Position numbers and translations under genes: made by a program. A stretch of DNA of 64,000 nucleotides from Sphingomonas sp. IC081. GTDB taxonomy: Bacteria > Pseudomonadota > Alphaproteobacteria > Sphingomonadales > Sphingomonadaceae. A model generated the notes under the pieces. That model did not search any database. It was given only the letters and a program-made list of their open reading frames with translations, and was not told where the DNA came from. Below are positions 43,879-51,700 of this stretch, piece by piece (position 1 is the first letter of the stretch; the number at the start of each line of letters is the position of its first letter). Location of the stretch: positions 341,922 through 405,921 of the forward strand of contig NZ_CP029762.1 in NCBI RefSeq assembly GCF_006874585.1, written 5' to 3'.

Positions 43879-46656
43879 ATGATGAAGCGGTTTACCGTTC
43901 TTGGCGGGGTGTCGGCGCTCGCCCTGTTCAGCCACACGGCAGCGATGGCGCAGGATGCTACTCCCGCTGTTGCTGAAGATGCGCAGGATTCCGGGGCTTC
44001 CGTCACCACCGAAGATATCGTGGTGACCGGCAGCCGCATTCCGCTGTCCGGCTTCAACCGCCCGACGCCGGTGACGGTGACAAGCGCGGCGCAGCTCAAT
44101 GCCGCGGCCCCCACCACGCTGGGCGAAGCGCTCAAGCAGCTTCCGGCGCTCTCGTCCTCGGCAGGTCCGCGCGGTGCGCAGACCTCCAGCGGGCAGGGCG
44201 GCGCCTATCTCAACTTGCGTAACCTCGGCACCACCCGCACGCTCACCCTGTTCGACGGCCGCCGCTTCATTCCCAGCGACGGCAGCGGGCAGGTGGACAC
44301 CAACATGTTCCCCCAGGCGCTGGTCGAGCGCGTGGAAGTGGTGACCGGCGGCGCCTCGGCGGCCTATGGCTCCGACGCGGTGGGCGGCGTGGTGAACTTC
44401 ATCATCAACAAGAAGTTCACCGGCCTCACCGGCAACATCCAAAGCGGCATCACGACCTACGGCGACAACGACGAGCAGAAGATCGAGCTTGCCTATGGCG
44501 CGCGCTTTGCCGACGACCGTGCGCATTTCCTGATCAGCGGTGAATACTTCCGCAATGCGGGCGTGGATGACCGTCTGGCGCGTCCGTTCTCGCAGAAGAG
44601 CTGCCAGCCGATCTCGCTGCCTTCGGGTTCGGCCACCAAGCGCGATTTCGCCTGCGACGTGCGTGTCGCCAATGCGAACTTCGGCGGCCTCATCACCAGC
44701 GGCCCGCTGAAGGGCACGACGTTCGATGCCGGCGGCAATCCGGTGGCGTTCAACTACGGCACCAGCGTCACGAGCTCGACGATGGTCGGCGGCGATGGCC
44801 CGCGCCCGCAGTTCGCGCCGCTGATCGCGGGGCTGGACAAGAAGATCGTCTATTCGCGCCTCGCCTTCGATGTCAGCGACAGCTTCACCGTCTTTGCCGA
44901 GGGCAATTACGGCAAGACCAAGAATGACTACCAGGTCGGCTCCTACTCGAACCAGCTGGGCACCACGGCGCTCAAGCTCTCACGCGATAACGCCTATCTG
45001 CCGGACGCGCTGGCCGAAATGATGGACGAGGCGGGCGTCACCACCGTGACCATGGGCCGCTATGACGACGACCTGCCGCGCACCCGCGTGAAAGTCGCGA
45101 ACGAGACCATACGCGGCGTGCTGGGCGCGGAAGGCAACGTACTGGGCGGGCTCAAGTGGAACGTCTATGCCGAAGCCGCGCGCAACGAGCGCAATCTGGC
45201 GCTCCACCACGATCTTATCCAGGCGAATTACGTCAATGCCGCCGATGCCGTGGTCGATCCTTCCAGCGGCGCCATCGTCTGCCGTTCCTCGCTGGCCAAT
45301 CCGGGCAACGGCTGTGTTCCGGTGAATGTCTTCGGCACCAATACCGTGTCCAGCGATGCCCTGAACTACGTGACCGGTACCAATACCGCCGATCAGGTGT
45401 TCAAGGAATTCGTCGCCGCCGCCTCGATCGCGGGGGCTCCGGTCACGCTCTGGGCAGGTGACCTCGGTTTTGCGGCCGGTGTCGAGTACCGCCGCCAGAG
45501 CTTCAACCAGGTCGTCGATCCCTTGTCGGAGGCCTACAACCCGATCACCAATGCCGAAGGCGCCTACCGCGTCGGCAATGCCAAGGCGCAGAGCGGCAGG
45601 TACAACGTCAAGGAGGCGTTCCTCGAACTCGACGTGCCGCTGCTCAAGGACCTGCCGCTGATCCGCGCGCTGGACTTCAACGGCGCGGTCCGCCGTACCG
45701 ATTACAGCACCAGCGGCGCGGTGACGACGTGGAAGGCCGGCCTGACCTGGCAGCTCTACGACGACCTGCGCCTGCGCGTCACCCGTTCGCGCGACATCCG
45801 CGCGCCCAGCCTCTACGAACTGTTCCAGCGCGGCACCACCAGCTATCAGCCGCAGGTCTACGATCCGTTCACCAACACGACCGCGACCAACGTCCGCTCG
45901 GTGGTGCGCGGCAATCCCGACCTGCGTCCGGAAGTGGCCAATACGCTGACCTTCGGTGCGGTCTATTCGCCCTCGTTCCTGCCGGGCTTCAACGTCTCGG
46001 CGGACTACTACGACATCCGGATCCGCGATGCGATCGCCTCGCTTTCGTACCAGCAGGAAATGGACGATTGCTACAACGGCAGCGCCTCGGCCTGTGCGCT
46101 CATCAGCCGCGATGCCAACGGGGTGCTGACGCAGATCGACATTGTCACCCAGAACCTGGCCTCGTTCAATACGCGCGGCATCGACTTCGAGGCGGGGTAC
46201 CGTTCGAACCTGCCCTGGCTGGCGAAGGACGCGGCGATCTCCGCGCGCCTGCTGGGCAACTATATCGACAAGTACGAGCAAAGCTCGCCGGGCGTCGCGG
46301 CGATCGACCGTGCCGGCCAGATCGGCACCGCGCCGCACTGGCGCCTGACCGGGCAGGCGGACTTGCGCATCGGTGCAGTCTCGCTGTTCAACCAGGCGCG
46401 TTTCATCGGTGGCGGCGCCTATGACAAGAGCACGCTCGCCAGCGATCTGCCGCAGCGCCATTTTGCCGGACAGGTGCTGTTCGATACCCGGATTTCGGCA
46501 AAGCTGCCGGTCGATCACGACTGGGAGGCCTATCTGAGCGTCACCAACGTCTTCAACCAGCTGATCAATCCCTATGTGGCCAACGGTCCTTCGGGCATCT
46601 CGGACTTCGACGCGATCGGCCGCACGTTCCGTGTCGGCGTGCGCTTCACGATGTGA
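43879..46656 (+). CDS. TonB-dependent receptor, probable carbohydrate importer
   Basis: A 925-residue outer-membrane receptor. Signal peptide (LGGVSALALFSHTAAMAQ), TonB box (EDIVVTGSRI), plug domain (about 50-170; LGEALKQLPALSSSAG, LRNLGTTRTLTLFDGRRFIP, TGGASAAYGSDAVGGVVNFI) and barrel ending in GRTFRVGVRFTM. It starts at ATG 43879 (or 43882) downstream of GGAGGGGAG. It belongs to the same plug subtype as the broken receptor at 1256 but has no STN domain. It lies 64 nt after the UxuA-type gene, so the two may form an operon. Confidence 0.92.
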   Translation: MMKRFTVLGGVSALALFSHTAAMAQDATPAVAEDAQDSGASVTTEDIVVTGSRIPLSGFNRPTPVTVTSAAQLNAAAPTTLGEALKQLPALSSSAGPRGAQTSSGQGGAYLNLRNLGTTRTLTLFDGRRFIPSDGSGQVDTNMFPQALVERVEVVTGGASAAYGSDAVGGVVNFIINKKFTGLTGNIQSGITTYGDNDEQKIELAYGARFADDRAHFLISGEYFRNAGVDDRLARPFSQKSCQPISLPSGSATKRDFACDVRVANANFGGLITSGPLKGTTFDAGGNPVAFNYGTSVTSSTMVGGDGPRPQFAPLIAGLDKKIVYSRLAFDVSDSFTVFAEGNYGKTKNDYQVGSYSNQLGTTALKLSRDNAYLPDALAEMMDEAGVTTVTMGRYDDDLPRTRVKVANETIRGVLGAEGNVLGGLKWNVYAEAARNERNLALHHDLIQANYVNAADAVVDPSSGAIVCRSSLANPGNGCVPVNVFGTNTVSSDALNYVTGTNTADQVFKEFVAAASIAGAPVTLWAGDLGFAAGVEYRRQSFNQVVDPLSEAYNPITNAEGAYRVGNAKAQSGRYNVKEAFLELDVPLLKDLPLIRALDFNGAVRRTDYSTSGAVTTWKAGLTWQLYDDLRLRVTRSRDIRAPSLYELFQRGTTSYQPQVYDPFTNTTATNVRSVVRGNPDLRPEVANTLTFGAVYSPSFLPGFNVSADYYDIRIRDAIASLSYQQEMDDCYNGSASACALISRDANGVLTQIDIVTQNLASFNTRGIDFEAGYRSNLPWLAKDAAISARLLGNYIDKYEQSSPGVAAIDRAGQIGTAPHWRLTGQADLRIGAVSLFNQARFIGGGAYDKSTLASDLPQRHFAGQVLFDTRISAKLPVDHDWEAYLSVTNVFNQLINPYVANGPSGISDFDAIGRTFRVGVRFTM

Positions 46657-46667
46657 CGGCCGGATAA

Positions 46668-46703
46668 AGACGGTCTGGATGGAGGACGCCATCCAGACCG
46701 TCT
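46668..46703 (+). terminator. Strong hairpin after the TonB receptor
   Basis: A perfect 15-bp stem (AGACGGTCTGGATGG / CCATCCAGACCGTCT) with a 6-nt loop, 11 nt after the receptor stop. It lacks a downstream T run, so it may act as a stabilising or attenuating hairpin. Confidence 0.65.
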
Positions 46704-46799
46704 GGCTACCAGCTCCCATATCAACCCGAAATATGACCTTTCGTCCCGAAATGTGGTTGACGACTGCGAAATGAGGCATCATCTCTAGTCCGACAATTA

Positions 46800-47063
46800 G
46801 GCCGTAAACTCATCAATGGCGTCATCGAGGTTTGAAGCAAAATGGTTCAGCGCCAGGAAGGAAGGCGAAGGAATATGTCCATATTTCAAGGCTTCCTGAC
46901 GCAGCGATGGACCATTTTGGTCAAATCCCGAAGGGACGCCCAAATGGCTTCCATTTCGAACCGAAGCGACCTTGGACGGGCAACCAGCCCGCCCGGCACT
47001 CACTTCGGACCGAACTGTTCGCCATTTGGGCGCCTCGATGGCGCCATTTATGAGTTTACGGCC
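46800..47063. mobile_element. MITE-like non-autonomous element (264 bp) with 31-bp terminal inverted repeats
   Basis: The ends 46800-46830 and 47033-47063 are inverted copies matching at 29 of 31 positions (outer part GGCCGTAAACTCAT). The element is flanked on both sides by TA (46798-46799 and 47064-47065), as in elements that duplicate a TA target. No transposase frame fits inside. A diverged internal relative lies at 13467-13558. It inserted 14 nt before the GH51 start, leaving that gene's AGGAGGGGAG ribosome-binding site just outside. I cannot assign the parent IS family. Confidence 0.82.
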
Positions 47064-47077
47064 TAAAAGGAGGGGAG

Positions 47078-48748
47078 ATGTCTCGATCACGCCGGAGCCT
47101 GGCCTGCGGGTTTGCGCTGCTGCTGGCGGCGAGCGGCATGACGTCTCCCGCCAGTGCCAGTGCCAGTGCCAGTGCCAGCGCCGGAAGCGATGGCGGGGCA
47201 AGGTCCGCTTCGGGCGCGCGCACCACGCTCCAGTCGCGCGCGACCGTATCCGTAGAAGCTGGCGGCCCCACCATCGATCCGAACATCTACGGCCAGTTCG
47301 TCGAGCATCTCGGGCGCGGCGTCTACGAGGGCATCTGGGTCGGGCCGGATTCGCCGATCCCCAACCTGCGCGGCATCCGCTCCGACGTCGTTGCCGCGCT
47401 GCGGCGGGTCAGGGTGCCGGTCATCCGCTGGCCGGGCGGCTGTTTTGCCGATGGCTACCATTGGCGCGACGGCATCGGGGCGGCGGACAAGCGGCCGCGC
47501 GGGATCAATTCCGCATGGGGCAGGACGCCCGAGACCAACGCCTTCGGCACCCACGAATTCATGGACTTCCTCGGCCAGATCGGGGCGAGCGCGTTTGTCT
47601 CGGTCAACCTCGGCAGCGGCAGCGTGCGGGAGGCGGATGACTGGCTGCGCTACATGACGGCCCCGCAGGACAGCGCGCCCGGGCAGGAGCGGGCGGCCAA
47701 CGGTCACCCCGCGCCCTGGCAGGTCCCCTACATCGGTGTGGGCAACGAAAGCTGGGGCTGCGGCGGCAACATGAGCGCCGACACGTACGCGGCGGCATTC
47801 CGCCACTACGCGGCCTTCCTGCGCACTTATTCGGGCGCGCGGGCAAGGCTGATCGCCGTCGGCGCCGATACCGACGACTATGCCTGGACCGAGCGGGTGA
47901 TGGCGCAGGCCATGCTGTGGCGGCCGGAACCGACGCCGCTTGGCCTCACCAGCGACACGCCCTTGATGTGGGGGCTGTCGCTGCATTTCTACACGTTTGC
48001 GGGCAACGACTGGCACGCCAAGGGCCGCAACGTCGGGTTTGACGAGAGCGGCTGGGCGGCGGCGCTGGCCCGGGTCGCGCTTACCGACGAACTGATCCGC
48101 CGTCATGCCGAGATCATGGACCGCTACGATCCGGGCCGGCGTGTCGCGCTGGCGGTGGACGAGTGGGGCGGCTGGTTCGAAAGCGAGAAGGATGCGCCTT
48201 CCCAGCTCTATCTCGAAAGTACCCTGCGCGATGCACTGATCGCGGCCAAGAGCCTCAACATCTTCAACCGTCACGCCGACCGGGTCAGGATGGCCAACCT
48301 CGCGCAGATGGTGAACGTGATCCAGTCGCTGGTCCTGACGCGCGGGAGCGCGATGGTCGTCACCCCGACCTACCATGTCTTCGACATGTACAAGGTCCAT
48401 CAGGGGGCCACGGCGCTGCCCGTGCAGGTCGAGACGCCGGACTACGTCCATGGCGATGTGCGGCTTGCCGGCATCGACCTGTCCGCCTCGCGCGATGCCG
48501 GCGGCAGGCTGCACGTCACCATCGCCAATCTCGACCCGGCAAGGGCGAACCGCCTGCGGATCCATCTGGACGGTGGCCGCTGGCACCGCGCGGGCGCGCA
48601 AGTGCTGACGGCGGACGCCATCGATACCCGGATCACCTTCGACAAGGCGGATCCCTTCGTGCCGCGCCCGTTGGCCGTGCACCTGTCGGGCGGCGAGGTG
48701 GAACTGGTGCTGCCGTCGAAATCGGTCACCGTGCTGGAAGTCGAATGA
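47078..48748 (+). CDS. GH51 alpha-L-arabinofuranosidase, exported
   Basis: A 556-residue protein with a signal peptide followed by an (Ala-Ser)n stretch encoded by GCCAGT repeats (47150-47179). TIM-barrel catalytic domain plus C-terminal beta-sandwich. Acid/base Glu224 lies in GVGNESWGCGG and nucleophile Glu362 in AVDEWGGWF; IYGQFVEHLGRGVYEGIWV and RWPGGCFADGYHWRDG are family hallmarks. It removes arabinofuranose from arabinan or arabinoxylan side chains. The MITE-like element just upstream may have replaced or changed its promoter. Confidence 0.95.
   Translation: MSRSRRSLACGFALLLAASGMTSPASASASASASAGSDGGARSASGARTTLQSRATVSVEAGGPTIDPNIYGQFVEHLGRGVYEGIWVGPDSPIPNLRGIRSDVVAALRRVRVPVIRWPGGCFADGYHWRDGIGAADKRPRGINSAWGRTPETNAFGTHEFMDFLGQIGASAFVSVNLGSGSVREADDWLRYMTAPQDSAPGQERAANGHPAPWQVPYIGVGNESWGCGGNMSADTYAAAFRHYAAFLRTYSGARARLIAVGADTDDYAWTERVMAQAMLWRPEPTPLGLTSDTPLMWGLSLHFYTFAGNDWHAKGRNVGFDESGWAAALARVALTDELIRRHAEIMDRYDPGRRVALAVDEWGGWFESEKDAPSQLYLESTLRDALIAAKSLNIFNRHADRVRMANLAQMVNVIQSLVLTRGSAMVVTPTYHVFDMYKVHQGATALPVQVETPDYVHGDVRLAGIDLSASRDAGGRLHVTIANLDPARANRLRIHLDGGRWHRAGAQVLTADAIDTRITFDKADPFVPRPLAVHLSGGEVELVLPSKSVTVLEVE
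47150..47179 (+). repeat. Hexanucleotide repeat inside the GH51 leader
   Basis: Four GCCAGT units and one GCCAGC in tandem encode alternating Ala-Ser at the signal-peptide junction. Changes in copy number would stay in frame. Confidence 0.9.
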
Positions 48749-48783
48749 AAGGCCCCGCAGGGCCGGGCAAGCGGAGAGAGGAC

Positions 48784-49933
48784 ATGAAGGCAGGGGTTGT
48801 GGGGCTGGTCGCCTCCGGATTGGCCGCGCTTTGCGGCGCGCCGGCGGTCGGGGAGGCGCAGGTCACGGCCGGGGGTGCCGCAGCCAGGTCGGCTGCCGGC
48901 GCAGCGAGGCAGCTCGAGATCGTGCCGAGCCTTGCCGGGCAGAAGGCGGCGCCGGTGCCGCCGGAGCGCGCGCGCACGGCCTACCTCATGGTCTATCCGG
49001 GACGAGACCCATTCGCTGCACATCGCCGTCTCGCGCGACGGTTACACGTTTACCGACGTCAACGGCGGCCAGCCGGTGCTCAGCGGCCGCGGCATTGCCG
49101 AACAGCAGGGCATTCGCGATCCGCACATCATGCGCGGGCCGGACGGCGCGTTCTATCTCAGCATGACCGACCTGCACATCTACGCCCAGCGCGAGGGCCT
49201 GCGCGATACCGAATGGGAACGTCCCAAGGCGACCCACGGCTGGGGCAACAATCGCTCGCTGATCTTCATGAAGTCGCGCGATCTGGTGCACTGGACCCAT
49301 GCCATCGTCCATGTCGACCGGCTTTTTCCCGAAACCGCCAATCTGAGCGCGGCCTGGGCGCCGGAGACGATCTACGACCCCAAGGCGCGCAAGATGATGG
49401 TCTATTACACCACGCGGGACGGCGCCGGGACCGAACACATGGTCTATTCCTATGCCGACGATGCCTTCACCACGCTGACCCGGCCGCCGCAGGCCCTGTT
49501 TGCCTATCCGAAGCCGAACGTCGGGTCGATCGACGGCGACATCACCCGCATCGGCGGCAAGTTCCACTTGTTCTACGTCGCGCACGAGCGGCCCGGCCAT
49601 CTCCGGCAGGCGGTTTCGGACAGGATCAACGGCGGCTATGCGTTTGATCCCACCCCCGTCGACCCCGAGACGGTGGGCACCGAGGCGCCCAACCTGTGGC
49701 GCCGCTCGGGAACGGATACGTATGTGCTGATGTATGACGTGTTCGGCGCGAAACCCAACAACATGGGCTTTTCCGAAACCAGCGACTTCAAGCATTTCCG
49801 CAATCTCGGCCGGTTCAACGAGCCGGGATCGCCGATGAAGGCGACCAATTTCGCCGGGCCCAAGCACGGTGCGGTCATGTCCATCACCCCGGCGGAAGCC
49901 GACCGGCTGGAGCGGCATTTTGCCGCGCCCTGA
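48784..49933 (+). pseudogene. GH43-like glycoside hydrolase, frameshifted
   Basis: ATG 48784 follows GGAGAG and opens a signal peptide (VVGLVASGLAALCGAPAVGEA) that reads to AYLMVY near 48996. The enzyme then continues in another frame from DETHSLHIAVSRDGYTFTDV to the end at 49933. Removing one G from CCGGGA at 48997-49002, or adding two bases there, restores one frame (382-383 residues). The propeller part has GH43/arabinanase-like features: GIRDPHIMRGPDGAFY, RSLIFMKSRDLVHW, WAPETIYDPKARKMMVYYTT, VGSIDGDITRIGGKFHLFYV and TEAPNLWRRSG. It may be a true recent lesion or a base-call error in a GC-rich run. It is placed 35 nt after GH51 in an arabinan-processing pair. Confidence 0.8.
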
Positions 49934-50001
49934 GCCGGAAAACTACCGCTTCACCCGCGCCTTCATGCCCCGCATCCAAGCCATTACCGGGAGAGTGCCC
50001 C

Positions 50002-50991
50002 ATGCCGAATGACCGCCGCCTGTTCCTGACCTCGCTGGGCGCGCTGGCCGCCGCCCCGCTGCTGCCGGCCCGCGCGCTGGCGCAGGCGGGCGAAGGCCCT
50101 GCGTTCGAGCGTTTCCCGATCTGGCCGGGATCGCCGCCGGGGCTGCCCAAGGGCGGCGTGAAGGAGGAGCGGGTGCTGCGCTCCAACAAGAACAATCCCG
50201 ACGATTTTGCCTGGCCGCACGTGGCGACGCCGATGCTGACGGTCTGCCCGGCGACCAAGCCCACCGGGGCGGCGGTGCTGATGTTTCCCGGCGGCGGTTA
50301 TGCGCGGGTGGCGATGGGCACAAAGCCGTCCGCGATCTCGCGCTGGTTCGCATCGCAGGGGGTGACGGCCTTCGAACTGCTCTACCGGTTGCCGCATGAC
50401 GGCTGGGCGGGCGGGCCGGACACGCCTTTGCAGGACGCCCAGCGCGCGATGCGGCTGATCCGCGCCAATGCCGCGAAGTGGCGCGTCGATCCGGCCAATG
50501 TGGCGACCATCGGCTTTTCGGCGGGCGGACACCTCTGCGGCAGCATTGCCACGCGCTTTGCGGCCAAAGTCTACGATCCGGTGGACGCCGCCGATGCGCA
50601 GGATGCGCGGCCTTTGGTGGCGGGCATGTTCTTCCCGGTCGTCAGCATGATGCCGCCGCTCGCCCATGGCCAGTCGCGCAGCGAACTGCTGGGGCCGAAC
50701 CCGGGCGAGGACCTGTCGCGGCGCTATTCGCTGCAACTCGATGTGCCCGCCGCGACCCCGCCGATCCTGCTTGGCCATGCGGCGGACGATACCGTGGTCG
50801 ATTGCGGCAACAGCCTTGCCATGTTCGAGGGATGCCGGGCCGCAAAAATTCCGTCCGAGCTTTATGTGATCGAGAAGGGCGGCCACGGCGCGCCGCTGTT
50901 CGAGCCGGACGGCCGCGCGGGCCTGTGGCTGACGCGTTTTGCCCGCTTCGCGGCGCGCCATGGCTTGAAGATCCCGTCCGAGGGAGCGTGA
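50002..50991 (+). CDS. Exported alpha/beta-hydrolase, probable carbohydrate esterase
   Basis: A 329-residue protein with a twin-arginine leader (PNDRRLFLTSLGALAAAPLLPARALAQ). Esterase/lipase-like fold: oxyanion segment VLMFPGGGYARVA, nucleophile Ser173 in TIGFSAGGHL, Asp near 262-263 in LGHAADDTVVD and His295 in EKGGHGAPLF. It resembles bacterial acetyl-xylan/pectin esterases found in polysaccharide loci. The leader and GH51/GH43 neighbours suggest periplasmic removal of acetyl or other ester groups from plant glycans. Exact substrate unknown. Confidence 0.85.
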   Translation: MPNDRRLFLTSLGALAAAPLLPARALAQAGEGPAFERFPIWPGSPPGLPKGGVKEERVLRSNKNNPDDFAWPHVATPMLTVCPATKPTGAAVLMFPGGGYARVAMGTKPSAISRWFASQGVTAFELLYRLPHDGWAGGPDTPLQDAQRAMRLIRANAAKWRVDPANVATIGFSAGGHLCGSIATRFAAKVYDPVDAADAQDARPLVAGMFFPVVSMMPPLAHGQSRSELLGPNPGEDLSRRYSLQLDVPAATPPILLGHAADDTVVDCGNSLAMFEGCRAAKIPSELYVIEKGGHGAPLFEPDGRAGLWLTRFARFAARHGLKIPSEGA

Positions 50992-51022
50992 TCGGCACTG
51001 GAGGCCGCTTCCGAGCGGTCTC

Positions 51023-51700
51023 TCAGCGGCTCGTCCCAAGCGGCACGACGCGGAAATTGCGGATGCGCAGGTGGCTTTTGGTTGTGCGCAGGGCGAACCA
51101 GCCCCGGCGGTAGGGCGCGGCGTCGGTCATCGTGAAAAGCCGCTTGCCGCCGAAGTCCACCGTCACCGTCCCGCCATCGGTGGCAAGCCGCACCGGCACC
51201 CAGCGATTGGCCACCAATAGCGCCGCCGGATCCGCCCGGTCGTGCTCGGGCAGCAGCGGACGATTGCCCGGTTCCCCTACGTAGCGGCGCATTCGCGTAG
51301 TGGTGTTGCGATTGCCGCCGATGCCCAGGTAATAGGTCCTGAGCGTGTCGTAGTCGGCAAAGGCCCCGCTGCGCGGGCGGGAGAGGGGCGATCCGTCCGG
51401 CGCCGCCGGGTCGGAGGCCATCCAGAAGGCGTTGACGTCGCTCACCGCATCGTTGGGCCCGCCCGCCGACACGGCCATGACCTCGTATTCGATGGCGACG
51501 GGCGCGCGCAGTTCCTCGCCCCACCAGACCGAGATCCCTTCGGGCGTATCGATGTCCATCACCCCGTCCCGCACGGTGACGCGCGAGGGCGCTTCCGCCT
51601 CGACGCGCCAGTGCGACAGGCCGTGGCGGAAGCCGTCCGTTTGCGGCGGCGCCGCTGCCGACAGAAGCCCAAGCAACAGGACGGCGGCGAGGCGTTTCAC
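51023..51700 (-). CDS. DUF6250 domain protein, lectin-like fold, exported
   Basis: A 225-residue protein from GTG 51700, which overlaps the stop of the PL26 gene (GTGA), so the two are coupled. Signal peptide (LAAVLLLGLLSAAA), then a concanavalin-like beta-sandwich with family features VMDIDTPEGISVWW, GGPNDAVSDVNAFWMASDP, SGAFADYDTLRTYYLG, NTTTRMRRYVG and RGWFALRTTKSHLRIRNFRV. I recall DUF6250 proteins next to YetA-like rhamnogalacturonan lyases. The catalytic or binding role is not established; coupling to PL26 suggests it acts on or binds the same polysaccharide. Confidence 0.8.
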   Translation of the reverse strand: MKRLAAVLLLGLLSAAAPPQTDGFRHGLSHWRVEAEAPSRVTVRDGVMDIDTPEGISVWWGEELRAPVAIEYEVMAVSAGGPNDAVSDVNAFWMASDPAAPDGSPLSRPRSGAFADYDTLRTYYLGIGGNRNTTTRMRRYVGEPGNRPLLPEHDRADPAALLVANRWVPVRLATDGGTVTVDFGGKRLFTMTDAAPYRRGWFALRTTKSHLRIRNFRVVPLGTSR

